A DNA stretch of 64,000 bases from [Phialemoniopsis] sp. UDSM-2020 (taxonomy: Eukaryota > Ascomycota > Sordariomycetes > Thyridiales > Thyridiaceae), in assembly GCA_018873225.1 (NCBI GenBank), contig JAEILZ010000001.1, positions 7,316,001-7,380,000 on the forward strand, given 5' to 3'. The notes beneath the pieces are model-generated. The model was not told the DNA's origin. It saw nothing but the letters and a program-made list of their open reading frames with translations, and did not search any database. This document shows, piece after piece, positions 36,558 to 47,889 of this stretch (positions are counted from its first letter, which is position 1; each line of letters starts with the position of its first letter). The position numbers and the translations under genes were made by a program.

Positions 36558-38190
36558 ATGCGTTCCGTTCAGAACTTTGCCCTTGGCCTGCTCGCTGCGG
36601 CGACCGTTGCCGCTGCTGCCGACTCCGATGTCACCCAGCTGACCAAGGCCACCTTTGACGACTTCGTCAAGACGAACGACCTCGTCCTCGCCGAGTTCTT
36701 CGCTCCCTGGTGGTAAGTCTACATGCTCCCTGCTCTACGATTTAGCAATCAGTAAGCTGACAATTCCTGCTTCACAGCGGCCACTGCAAGGCCCTCGCCC
36801 CCGAGTATGAGGAGGCCGCCACCACCCTGAAGGAGAAGAACATCAAGCTCGCCAAGATCGACTGCACTGAGGAGCAGGATCTCTGCTCCAGTCACGGTGT
36901 TGAGGGCTATCCCACTCTCAAGATCTTCCGTGGTCCCGACAACGTCGCTGCCTACAAGGGCCAGCGCAAGGCCAATGCGTAAGTCTGGACGAGTTCTTGG
37001 GGCTTCAGAACTTGATTACTAACAGCATCTTTAGTATCACCTCCTACATGATCAAGCAGTCCCTCCCCCCTGTCTCCCTCCTGACCAAGGACACCCTCGA
37101 GGAGTTCAAGAAGGCCGACAAGGCTGTTGTCGTCGCCTACTTCGACGCCTCCGACAAGACCTCCAACGAGACCTTCAACCAGGTCGCCGACAAGCTCCGG
37201 GACAACTTCCCCTTCGGTGCCAGCAGCGACGCTGCCCTGGCCGAGGCTGAGGGCGTCAAGGTCCCCGCCGTCGTCCTCTACAAGGACTTCGACGAGGGCA
37301 AGTCTGTCTTCTCTGGCAAGTTCGAGGCTGAGGCCATCGAGAAGTTCACCAAGACCGCCTCCACCCCTCTGATCGGTGAGGTCGGTCCCGAGACCTACTC
37401 TGACTACATGTCGGCTGGTATCCCCCTGGCCTACATCTTCGCCGAGACCCCCGAGGAGCGCAAGGAGTTCAGCGAGGCCCTCAAGCCCATCGCTGAGGCC
37501 CACCGCGGTGTCATCAACTTTGCCACCATTGACGCCAAGGCGTTCGGTGCTCACGCCGGCAACCTGAACCTCAAGGCCGACCTCTTCCCCGCCTTCGCCA
37601 TCCAGGAGACCGTCAAGAACCTCAAGTTCCCCTTTGACCAGGAGCTCGAGATCACCCACGACGCCATCAAGAAGTTCGTCGACGACTTCGTCGGTGGCAA
37701 GATCGAGCCCAGCATTAAGTCTGAGCCCATCCCCGAGAAGCAGGAAGGCGTCACCGTCGTCGTTGCCAAGAACTACAAGGACATTGTCCTTGACGACACC
37801 AAGGATGTCCTGATTGAGTTCTACGCCCCGTGGTGCGGTCACTGCAAGGCTCTGGCTCCCAAGTACGACGAGCTCGCCGCCCTGTACGCCAAGTCTGAGT
37901 GGAAGGACAAGGTCGTCATTGCCAAGGTTGACGCCACTGCCAACGATGTGCCCGATGAGATTCAGGGTTTCCCTACCATCAAGCTCTATGCCGCTGGCAG
38001 CAAGGACGCCCCCGAGACCTACTCTGGCTCTCGCTCCATCGAGGACCTGATCAAGTTCGTCAAGGAGAAGGGCAAGTACCAGGCCGAGGTCTCAGTGGCT
38101 GAGGCCGAGGCTGAGACTCCCGTCGCCCCTGCTGCCACCGAGTCTGGTGCGGAGGACGCCAAGGAGACTGAGGTTCACGACGAGTTGTAG
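36558..38190 (+). CDS. PDI1: protein disulfide isomerase
   Basis: Predicted exons 36558-36712, 36778-36978 and 37035-38190 give about 503 aa. PDI forms and rearranges disulfides in the ER lumen. There is an N-terminal signal peptide (MRSVQNFALGLLAAATVAAAA) and a C-terminal ER-retention signal HDEL. Two thioredoxin-type a domains have intact CGHC active sites, at about residues 52-55 (the codon for the first Cys is split by intron 1) and 386-389, with the central b and b' domains between them. The tail before HDEL is Ala/Glu-rich and acidic, as in the family. Strong codon bias toward C-ending codons suggests high expression. Two phase-2 introns have consensus ends. Confidence 0.97.
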
Positions 38191-38821
38191 ATTGATTTAT
38201 GATTTTTTGGTTCTGTTGCGGCGGGGCTTTCCCCTCGTGTATGATTCCCGGGTTTTGCATTACATGAACACTCACATGAATGGGGAGCACCATTTTCCGG
38301 GCTCCAGGATGTTGGGAACAAGTCATTGAAAAAAGTCGGACTGAGGATTCATGGTAATGAAAGTGGAAATGAGAACAAGTTAAAACACCCAAGCATGCAT
38401 TTTCGTCGTGACGCTTGTCTGCATACTCGTGCCCAGGACTTCAGACCCTAGTACATGGAACAAGTCAACGTTAATGTATCGCTGGTGCCGCATCCTTGTG
38501 GCTGTATAATAAGTGATTGTGGTGTTGGTGATGATGACATATTCCCCTTGTGGTTTCTGGAGCTTGATTGAAGCTCGTGCTGGCTGGTCCGGGGTCGGGT
38601 GTGAACGCCTGCATTTTGGCGCCAGCTGCCGCCGCATTGCCGAAAACCCACCCACAGAGCGATTGAGGTCCCGTGCACTTGCGCCCCAAGCGAAGCGAGA
38701 CAGCTCAGCGCCATCGAAACACCACCTCCAAGCAGGTAATGCCAATTGTCCGCTCTATCTCTTCTCTCGTCACACCCTCTCAATCCAGAAGAGACTACGC
38801 AACGCAATACTCAGCATAATC
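38191..38821. other. intergenic region, no supported gene
   Basis: 631 nt between PDI and the small membrane-protein gene. It contains the PDI 3' UTR and the next promoter. Nothing else is recognised. Confidence 0.55.
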
Positions 38822-39346
38822 ATGGCCTCGAGAATACTCGCCTCCGGGGCGGCGCGCGCCCTCTCCTCTCCGGCCCTCTTCCGCCCCGTCCGAAACTTCC
38901 AGACGTCTGCGCGGCGCCTCGCCGACGCTGCGCCCCTGCCGGCTCGCAAGCCGGTCGGCGCTCTCCGTGGAGGGTACGTGCGAGAGGATTTGAGATCCAA
39001 GAGGCGGCGGGTGCAAGGAAGATCTTCAAGAACGGAATCAGCTAACGCGGTGCATTGCCAAACAGCTTGTTCGGATTCCTGCTCGGCACCACGCTGGCCG
39101 GCAGCGGTGTCTACTACTACGTGCTCCAGGAGTACAAGGCGTCAAACGAGCTTCTGATGGAGGATATCTACGTATGTGCTCACCATTGCTCGGGTGTGGC
39201 CTGGTAGAGATGGTGTATGCACCGTGTTGGAAAATGGACTAACGATGTGATGTGGACAGACCCTGCAGCAGGCGACGCAGCGCATGAGCAACTACCTCGG
39301 CACCCTGGAGGAGAAGGTCGAGACCATCGAGCGAAAAGGCAAATAA
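38822..39346 (+). CDS. small probable mitochondrial single-pass membrane protein
   Basis: Predicted exons 38822-38973, 39066-39171 and 39260-39346 give about 114 aa. The N-terminus is rich in Arg/Ala/Ser with no acidic residues for the first 30-odd positions (MASRILASGAARALSS, then FRPVRNFQTSARRL), typical of a mitochondrial presequence with an R-x-F/S cleavage region. One glycine-rich hydrophobic segment follows (LFGFLLGTTLAGSGVYYYVL, about 52-71), then a helical, probably coiled-coil tail (TLQQATQRMSNYLGTLEEKVE). This is the layout of small inner-membrane proteins such as MICOS or assembly subunits, but I cannot assign the family. Intron phases are 2 and 0 with good consensus. Confidence 0.78.
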
Positions 39347-39960
39347 GCTTGTAGGCGAGTAGATGGAAGGAGGCAGGGCAAGTCGAGGAGGTGCGTGAGA
39401 GGGAGCAACGGTTTATGAGGGATATCGCTCGGGGAAGATTGGCAACCCTTCCTTCCGTGACTGTACATTAAGGCGTGCTTCGCAGCGAAGAGGCAAAATG
39501 GGACTTTACTGTACCCTTGTGCAAGATATTCATGGCCTGGCCACCCGGGAAAAAACAAGAAATATGGCATAGATACGATACAGGACCAGCATGGTCCGGG
39601 TCAAGTGATGATGATGTGTTTTTTCTTTGCTCAGTACTTGAGCCACGGGCTCAAGCAAGAGCTGATCCGGTCCTTCAATGAAGCGAGGAAACATCTAGAG
39701 CTCAAAAATAACATAAATGAGCGTTATGACTGGAGAAGAGGCAAGTTGGTCAGCTCACCGTACACCCAAGCCCAAGCTCATGGTCGCCACCCCCAGGATC
39801 TGAGCTATGTTGGCTACCAGCGCCTGTGAGTGACCACCACCACGCGAGGGCCGAAAAAAAGTTACCAGCCAAGCACGACCCCAACTTCAACCCCACACGA
39901 CCTTCGACCTCACAACCTCTCCCCCTACAACAACGCAAACAGCAGCAGCACACGCCGAAA
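39347..39960. other. intergenic region, no supported gene
   Basis: 614 nt upstream of the HIT-finger gene. No coding potential or striking motif was seen. Confidence 0.5.
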
Positions 39961-40936
39961 ATGTCCACCAATTTCGGCGTCGTCGAGATCGCCAGCACCA
40001 GAACCACCAACGCCCCAGGCTGGGCCTACGTGCCCGACCTCTCCGTCCAGGCCGCCGCGCTTAAGCAGGGCGCCGGCGCTGGAGGCGGAGGAGGCAACCG
40101 CAAGCGCGCCGCGCGCAACCAGCCCAACGCGAGCCTCTCGGACCTGACGGCGCGGCAGGCGACAAAGGTGCGCAAGGAGCTCGAGGCCCTCGACAGGGAC
40201 AGCCATAGGGATGCCAACATCGCTATACCCCAACGGCCCGGCGGTGCCAGTACGAGGAGTAAGTGTCTTACCTGGAGCTCGGCCCTCCCTCGAAATGGTT
40301 GCTGGCAGGAACGCTGATGGAAGTACCCCCTAAACAGCACAGAACAAACACACGCCCAACGTCCGCAAGATCCTCGCGTCGCTAAAGACCTTTGCCAACC
40401 ACCTGGACGACTTCGCCGCCATGCAGGCCCTGCACGACAACAACAGCCCGCACCCCTCGGCGGGCCCGGCGGCCACGGCGTCCAGGCGGCCCGCCCCAGC
40501 GTCGTCATCCGGGCCGAGCAGCAAGAAGAAGAAGGTCGCCGCTACTACGCCAGCGGTAGAAGCCGCCGCCGACGACGACACGCCCATGCCCGACGCCGCC
40601 GCGGCGGAGGCCAAGGAGGAGTCGACCCTGCTGGCACCCTACACGGGCCGCCTGCCTGCGCCCGAACCCGCGGACGCGGACCCCTTGCTCGCGAGCAGGG
40701 TCCCGCCGCAGCCGACGGACGAAGAGCTGCGGGCGCTGCTGGCGGCGCCGCCGCTGGCGTACGGCGAGGCGCGCGGCGAGGTCGGCGAGGCGGGCAGGCG
40801 GTACCCCTCCCGGACGTTCTGCGAGGTGTGCGGGTATTGGGGCCGGGTGGCGTGCCTCAAGTGCGGGACGAGGGTGTGTGCGCTCGAGTGTCTCGAGGTG
40901 CACCGCGAGGAGTGCTTTACTCGGTACGGGGTTTGA
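39961..40936 (+). CDS. VPS71: HIT zinc-finger protein, Vps71/Swc6 (ZNHIT1) type
   Basis: Predicted exons 39961-40258 and 40338-40936 give about 298 aa. Vps71/Swc6 is a subunit of the SWR1 complex, which deposits histone H2A.Z. The C-terminus has the HIT finger with paired cysteines and histidine: FCEVCGYWGRVACLKC followed by VCALECLEVHREECF. Upstream, TARQATKVRKELEALDRDSHRDA and TPNVRKILASLKTFANHLDDF match the conserved N-terminal part of fungal members. The middle is Ala/Pro/Glu-rich and disordered. The intron is phase 1 with GTAAGT and AACAG. Assignment to Vps71 rather than another HIT protein rests on this layout. Confidence 0.85.
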
Positions 40937-41412
40937 GAGTCAGGGCTTGTAGGCTATGGGGCGTGCATGACGACAGGGACGACAGGTGTGTTTTACAGAA
41001 AACTGGCGTTGAGGATTGTTTTTCAGCCTATGAGATACCCAAATGTATAGAACTTATGAGACGACATGGCTGCACTTTTATGTCGGTGTCTCCTCGATCA
41101 CCTGCAAGATCATCTCAGGACATAGCGTATCTAGATGCTTGATCATTTCATTTCATAATATGTACGGTGAAACTGCCAGTAGTCGAGTACATGACAAAGA
41201 TCGGTGGACCAAAGAAGGTCGTCTTCACGACTGTCGCCGACTGATCCAGGCAGCCGGTATATGATCGTGCCATCAAGGCTGGTTACATCGCTCCTCTCGT
41301 ATCGTTCAGCCAAACGGCCTTCCCCGTCCCATAAACTCACGAAAGCCCAGGTCTTCAGACCTTTAGAGCTTTTCTTGAGTGGACCCCCATTCTCGACAAT
41401 ACTTCCGCTTCC
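40937..41412. other. convergent 3' intergenic spacer
   Basis: 476 nt between the HIT-finger gene (+) and the small secreted protein gene (-). No gene or repeat is evident. Confidence 0.55.
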
Positions 41413-41962
41413 TCAAGGATTGTCCAGCGTGAACGCGACGTCACCTGTGCTCGCCCCGCCAGCACACGTCGCCTTGAGGCTGCCCGTCGGGCACACCGCC
41501 CGCGCCGCGCGCACGCACTGCTCCCACCGGCCCTTGGAGATGTTGATGGTGGCCCCTTGCTCGACGGCGCTCAGCGAGAACTTGGCGCTGCCAGAGGTGC
41601 CCTCGGTCGACGCGGGCGCGCCGCCGCACTTCTGGATCGAGCCCGCGATGCCGCCGCAGATGCCCAGCTCGGCCACATTTTGGTCGTGGAAGACGATTTT
41701 ACTTTTTTTCACACACACATGTTAATCGAGGAGCTCAGTTAGGCGATGAGAGAGCGGGAGGGACGGGGACAACAAACACTTTGGAGTCGAGGCACTGCGT
41801 GTTGACCACGGCGGCCGGGTTGACGTCGGTCGAGGCGCGCATGTTGAGGACCTCGAAGTGCTCCTGGCGGACGGCCACGTGAGGGTGGTTGAAAGGCATG
41901 GGCCGGGCGGTGATGCCGGTGGCTGCGAGGACCGCCGTGAGGAGGATGGTGGAAGATACCAT
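41413..41962 (-). CDS. small secreted cysteine-containing protein
   Basis: Predicted exons 41962-41778 and 41701-41413 give about 157 aa. The start MVSSTILLTAVLAATGITA is a clear signal peptide. The mature part has six cysteines: TQCLD, GICGG, QKCGG, EQCV, AVCPT and TCAGG, an even number compatible with three disulfides. One N-glycosylation sequon (NIS) is visible. No known domain was recognised and no transmembrane or GPI tail is present. The single phase-2 intron has a GTTTGT donor, a CTAAC branch site and an AAAG acceptor; this is the weakest part of the model. Secretion, size and cysteine content make it a candidate effector or apoplastic protein, which is inference only. Confidence 0.75.
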
Positions 41963-43377
41963 TTTGATAGCGGTGTGTCTCGTGTATATTGAGCTTGTAA
42001 GGGGGCTGTTCAGAGATCTTGCTCGTCTGATAGCTCTTGGAACCAATGCCACAGATGATCTAGGTAGATAGGGAAACGTCAAGCCTCGTGAACGCAAGTC
42101 GTAAGGGAAGAGGCACCGTCAAGGACCTGTACGAAGAGAGGATGCGAGCAGAAAGAAAGAGCGATCACAGATCGAGCGGTGATATATGAAAAGAAAGAAC
42201 GGAAAAGCCAAAGAATGGAAGATGCACTCTGACAAGAATGGAGCATCCGTAAGGAAGAAAAAAAGAATAAGGCCAACAAGAGGTTGGAAGGCTCTGCTCC
42301 AACTATATCGATAGAAAGCAGATCCAACGCCGAAGGAGGCACTGCAAGGCCACCCACCCCAACCCACAACTGCCCCCAACGGCGGTCTTACCAGAGAAGA
42401 CCGGACCATAAGCCTCGTAAGCCAAGACTGATCTCCTGAGGATCTTCTGCGACAAGCGATGTCCACAGACTGGGGGGCCAACCTGCCACTGGCGTTGGGT
42501 CAGCCAACCGGCCAGCCGGGCGAGCCAACCCGAGTAAAGAACGCAAATCCTCAATCAATCCCACGCACTGCTGCTGGCTGCTCCCCTGGCTTGGACCCCA
42601 TCGCTGCACGCACGCAAAGCGTGAAGATCCCGGTAGCGCTCATGCGAGCAGCGTGACGACGACTGCGCGATGCCGCCCGTCCCAAGCGGCCAACGTGGGA
42701 GCAGCAAGGGAGAGGTGAAACGAAGCGACGTTGGCTCGGTTGGTCGCCTAGTTAGTACGGGGTAGGCCGGGGGGCGTATGGCTAACGCCGGTCTGGGGAG
42801 AGCGTGCGCCCCTGCACCAATTACTTTTTCGGACGATTGCTGGACCTCGCAGAGGAATTGCTGATCCCGGCACCCCGGCCGTGCAGATCCTCTGACCGGG
42901 TCCTGCTGCCGTATCTGGTAGCGTCCAGGGTAGATGAAACGGACCCCGGCCTGGCTTGGCCTCACCTTTCGACCACTCGGAGGAACGTCACCGGCCTGGA
43001 CCTGTTCACTGATGTTCGTTGATGTTCATTGCAGGGAGGTGAGAAAAAGTTTCGAATGCTTCTGTGGAATGGATGGACACTGCGGGAGCACGCCGAGCTG
43101 TGGCTTCTCTGGTCCAATCGCATCGATCTGCATTGGTGGCTCGTCTCCTTGCAGGGAGATCGATTCCATCTACATAAGTGAATTGGCGGGGATCTGTCAC
43201 AAATCAAGAGAAGTCGCGCCCGTGATTTGTGAAGAAGTAGATCTCAATTCTACAATTGCCATGCGCGAGCAAACCCGAGCTCCAGTGTTATCAGATTGAC
43301 CATTAACACCCGGTCCTACGCTGCCCGTAGCTATCGCGACCAAGATCAACATACATGCCAACCATTGACCTGGCAGG
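41963..43377. other. intergenic region, no supported gene
   Basis: About 1.4 kb between two minus-strand genes. It includes the promoter of the secreted-protein gene. Short frames on both strands lack features. Confidence 0.5.
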
Positions 43378-44851
43378 TCACAGAGATGGTCTTTTCGTCC
43401 CACATAGCCCACAGACCCCGCAATCGCCGGCATTGAGATACTCGCTGTTCTGGTGACAGCTCCAACAATTCAGAACCATTTGCGGCCTGAGTACATGGGC
43501 ACACATAACGCATGTCAACGACGCCGTGTCGTTGCTAAAGCTGCATATCGCACACGACTTGTGCAACTCCCCCTTCCGGGGCAGTGTCTCTGTGTCCTTC
43601 GGTTGCTTCGAGGTCGGTTCCTTGCCTAGTGGACTTTGCGATTCTTGTTCATCGGTCCGTTTTGATGCGCTGCTCGCCAGTGCCTTCTCTGATTTTCCTG
43701 ATGGAGACTTTGTCTTTTTGACATTGATCGGCTTTGCCAGTGATGACTCTGAGGAAGCGACGGTGGACTTGGCTTTGGGTTGGAACGATGACTGCAACTC
43801 CCGTAGCTCTTGCTGTGCATCCTGGTCGTTCGGGTTCTCATCCTCGCAGACCTTGACCATCTTGTGACCTTTCTTGTCCAGTAACTTCGTACCATCAATA
43901 TCGAGAGCATCTGGTCCCGTGGATGCGCCCCCGTCCTCCTCGTAATCACTCTCTGTTTCTGTTTCCGGCTCGCTCGCCGTCTCGTCGTCATCAACTACCT
44001 CTGGTTCGTTCTGCTTGGAAGCCTCCTCCTCTTTCTTTTGCTGATCGAACCGAGCCAGCGCCGCCGCGGCCCTCAGGTCCCTGCCTCTCTTGCTACCCGC
44101 GACTCTGGGCTTGCCAGCAACACTCCGCCCCTCCAGCTTCTTCTTCTCCCCCTCGTCCTCGCCCAGCGCCACGCCGTTGGCCCCAAACTTTTTGAGTATC
44201 CGCCTCTCCTTCTGCTCTTGATACGAGAGCGTCTTCTTGGCCTTCCTCTTCCGCCGGCCCCGCGACCGGTACGTGCCGCCGCACAGGTGCTCCGGCAAAC
44301 CCTCGCCCACCGACACCGTGTCCCTCTCAAACTCGCCCGTGCTCAGCAGCGCGCCCCGGCCCCACATGCCCTCGCCGGTGTAGCCGCGGGTCCACAGGGT
44401 GCGCATCTCGTCGGCGTACCTGTTGCGCACGGCCCAAAAGGCGCGCGAGTGGTTCATCTGCACGCAGTGCGCGAGCTCGTGCATCATGACCATCTGCACG
44501 TACTCGAACGGCAGCCAGCGGTGCCTCGCGCCCAGCGGATGCAGGACCAGCTGCACGACCTCGCCAGCGTTGAAGTTGCGGCCCACGAACTCGCGGTTAG
44601 GCTCGTACTCCTCGAGCGTCATCACCGATAGGTGATGCTCCTTCATGATGGGTACTGTTTCGGGGTCAGAACGGCGACTTTGGCACGGGTGCAAGAGCCT
44701 TCGTTAATAAAAACTTACAGCATTGAGCGGCAATGCGCTCGAGGAAGTCCTGAGCGACAGCCTCATCGGGGCCTCTGAGTGGCTTGATGAAGACGATGCG
44801 CGGGTTTGGCTGCGACTTCTTGGCATTGAGCCTCTGGATGCCCACCGGCAT
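43378..44851 (-). CDS. WSS1: DNA-dependent metalloprotease Wss1 (WLM domain)
   Basis: Predicted exons 44851-44719 and 44654-43378 give about 469 aa. Wss1/SPRTN proteases degrade DNA-protein crosslinks and act with SUMO and Cdc48. The WLM domain starts almost at the N-terminus: MPVGIQRLNAKKSQPNPRI, IKPLRGPDEAVAQDFLERIAAQCLPIM and the zinc-binding HELAHCVQMNH at about residues 113-123. A Lys-rich middle with acidic stretches follows, and the C-terminus carries two RanBP2-like Cys4 zinc fingers (CAICSFSNDTASLTCVMC and CWSCHQNSEYLNAGDCGVC), typical of fungal Wss1. The intron is phase 1 with GTAAGT and ACAG. Confidence 0.94.
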
Positions 44852-45238
44852 CTTGTCGACAATGCAAGTACTTTCTTACAAAATGTTGCACAGGGAGTTG
44901 GAAATGATGCGAGGAATGAGCGATACCAGTTCGCAGCACTATTGCAAGCTTGGGTTTCAAGAACAATCCGCGACTGGTCTGACAAAGTTGCGGGGGAAAT
45001 GTAAGAACAATCAATCAATCGTTTGCCACTTCCGCATCGCGACCAATATAAAAAGTTCGCGCCTGCCTACGGAGCGTCAATGACACCAAGTCAGGTGATT
45101 GATTATCAGTGGTTCTTCCACGCAATGGCAGTCCAGTCTTCGTAAAACGGAGTAAAGAGCATGTTCACAGCGTTTTACTTGTTTGATTGTTTTGATTTTC
45201 TGTTTTTCATCTTTTATCATGTCCCATTTCACATCCAC
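44852..45238. other. intergenic region, no supported gene
   Basis: 387 nt, relatively AT-rich, holding the Wss1 promoter and the 3' region of the Kelch gene. Confidence 0.5.
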
Positions 45239-47475
45239 TCAACGCCTACGCCCAGCACCGCCAGCAGCAGGTCCGGCCTCGCCGCCCCTATCAGCGAGTG
45301 ACACAACCTCGCCAATGCCAGCGGCCTCCTGCTCCTCCTCGAGCGCCACGATCTCCTCTCTACAGTCCCACCACTTCTCCTCGCTAAGTTCAAATGCCTT
45401 GGATTTAATCTCCTTGACCGACAGCGACTCGGGCTTGATGCCCTTCCAGCGGAGGCTTGTCATAAGGACCTCTTGCCACTCCGCCGTCGTGCGCTGGAAG
45501 AAGTCTCGTCGCGATTCAAACGGCTGATGAATTGTCAGCAATATACCTCAGACAGCGGTAACGCGGGCTGACTTACTCTTGGGTGAGGCAGGCCGTCGTC
45601 CACGGTCGTCTCTGCCTCCGTTTCCTCCTCCTCCGACGTGGCCGAAGTACCTGATGAACTTGTTGCGCCTGACGAGGCAGACGTTTCGCTGCCAGCAACC
45701 GATTCCTCGTCTGCTTGCTTCTTCTTGCGCGAGCTTGGCGTAAACTTCTTTGGCGCATCCTCCATCTCAATGTCACCCTCCTCATCCTCCTCGTCATCTT
45801 CGTCGTCCTCGTCTTCATCCTCATCCTCGCCCTCAGACTCGGATTCCTGAAGCTGTGTCAGCATAGTGATTATGAACATGGGCCTATTTATGATCCATCC
45901 CAGCTGTGAACTTACGATCCAGTCCTCAACAGGCCGTGTGAAGATCTCCTTGCACCCGTCCATCTTGCCCAAGTCGATGGCGTACATGTCGTCAAACGTG
46001 AACTCGCGATCGCCCTTCTCAAAAGTGCCGCCGTAGATGTACAGAACGTCGTCCTGCACCGCCAACTGCGCATTGAAGCGCTGGTGCGGAAACTCCATCG
46101 ATACGGGCATTTCCCGCAGAGGCTTCTCCTCTTCTGCAGCCTCGGCCGCACCCGGCCGGTCAATCTCCATCGAGTCAATGTCTTCGAGGGACTTGCCCGT
46201 CTCTAGCGCAGCCAGCTGCTTCAGCAGCTCCTCCTCGTTCGCGGCCGCCCTGCCCCTCCTGCCGCCGACCCTCTGCTCGCCCCCGGCGTTGGCACCCTTC
46301 TTTTGCACCCGCGGCTTGCGCAGCGCCAGCGGGAAGAACCGGTTACGTTCAATGTTCCAGGCAAACATGTTGTTGAAGAACTCGCTGTCCATGCCCTCCT
46401 CGCTCTCCTCGACGTCGTGCACGCCGCCAAACATGATACCGCGGCCCTTGTGGTACGCCATCGTGGTGCCCGCCCGCGTCGGCACGGGCGTGTTGGCAGG
46501 CTTCTTGCGCTTCTCCCAGCGCACCGTCGGCGGCTGGCCCGAGGGCCCATCGGCGGGGGGCGGCGTGATGCGCAGGAAGTAGCAGTCCTGGTGGATCATG
46601 GGCTTGAGGATGTTGCGCTGGCCCTGAGACCCGGCCTTGGCCGCCTTGTTGGCCGCCACCGTGGCCTTGACACGCGAGTACCCGCCGTACAGCACGGCGC
46701 CCTGCTCGTGCGGCAGCAGCGTAAAGGACGAGCGCGCGTCGGGCTTGAGCTGGGCCGGCGGCAGGGCCGGATTGTACCACACAAAGTTTTGCGTGTCGTA
46801 CAGCCATAGGTCGGCCAGGTACTTGGTCTGGTTGGCCGTGTCCTGGAAGCCGCCGAACAGCACGACGTACTGCTTGAAGTAGGTCATGCGGTGGCCGCTG
46901 CGGGCCGGAGGCGTCTTGCCCTTGGGCTCCAGGCGCGTCCACTCGCGGCTGCTGGGCTCGAGCTTCCAAAAGTCGTTGTAGTGGTAGAAGGTGCCCTGCT
47001 TGGGCGAGCTGAACTCGCCGCCGAACAGGTAGACGGCGTTGCTCTGGTTGCCGCCGCGGCACCAGGCGTGGCCGGACCGGGGCAGCGGGGCGTTGGGCGA
47101 GGTGACGGTGCGCCACTCGTCGCGGTCGACGTAGTAGACGTGCAGGTCGTTGAAGAAGGTCGCCAGGGCGCCGTTGAAGTACTCGCCGCCAAAGAGCAGC
47201 AGCTGGTTGGCGTTGGACGGGCTGGCCAGGAAGCACGAGGCGGAGCGGGGCTTGGGCGGCCCCTCGGCGACCGTCTCGGTGATCTTGAGGAACTGCTCCT
47301 GCTGCTTGCGGTACTCCTCGAGCACGGCGTCGAGGTCGACGTCCTCGGCGTCGCTGCCCTCCATCTTGGCGTTCTTGGCCTTGGCCTTCTTCTCGCCCTT
47401 CTTCTCCTGCTTCTGCTTCTTCTCGGCCGCCTTGGCCTTTTTCGCCTCGCTCTTGCCCTTCTTGTCCTTGGCCAT
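45239..47475 (-). CDS. KEL3: Kelch-repeat protein, Kel3/KLHDC4 family
   Basis: Predicted exons 47475-45916, 45846-45577 and 45523-45239 give about 704 aa. The N-terminus is strongly basic (repeated Lys/Ala, MAKDKKGKSEAKKAKAAEKK). Several Kelch units follow, recognised by GG pairs with spaced aromatic residues: LLLFGGEYF, VYLFGGEF, YVVLFGGFQ, AVLYGGYS, GIMFGGVHD and LYIYGGTFE, building a beta-propeller. After an acidic Glu/Asp-rich region the C-terminus (PFESRRDFFQRTTAEW, KAFELSEEKWWDCREE) matches the DUF4110 region found in Kel3 homologues. Function of the family is poorly defined. Intron 1 (45915-45847) is 69 nt, a multiple of three, and has no stop codon. Confidence 0.92.
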
Positions 47476-47889
47476 GTTGTCGACCCGCCGGATATCTCAG
47501 TCGTATACTTGGGTCTCACAAAATAATGGCAAAGAAGAGAAACGAAAGTGCCGCCTAACAGGTCCCCTTCTGCAGCATGTAAGTCGGTAGTCGAGTTCAA
47601 AGTTTGTGGGGAAGTGTGATGAAATCACAGTGATGTGGGGTTGATCGATCCCACAGCACATTCAAAATTCTACATGATCGGCTTTCATACTCATTTTCAA
47701 AACGAAGATTACACACACAAAAGCCAGTCCGCACTTGAGTGGAATTGATTTGATATTTCTTTGCATTTAGACTGTTTTATGTCCTGCCACGCACGCTCTT
47801 CCAAAAATTTCCAATTCATCGCAGTCATGTTGAGCGATCAGATAACTCAATGCTGGATGTCAGCAGACTATGCCTCGCCATGATCATAT
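47476..47889. other. intergenic region, no supported gene
   Basis: 414 nt between two minus-strand genes. It contains the Kelch gene promoter and the aminopeptidase 3' UTR; no other feature is recognised. Confidence 0.55.

Noticed and set aside
36952..37842. 296-aa minus-strand frame opposite PDI
   Set aside because: A shadow of the C-ending codon bias of PDI; the leucine/glycine/valine-rich sequence is an artefact of the antisense frame.
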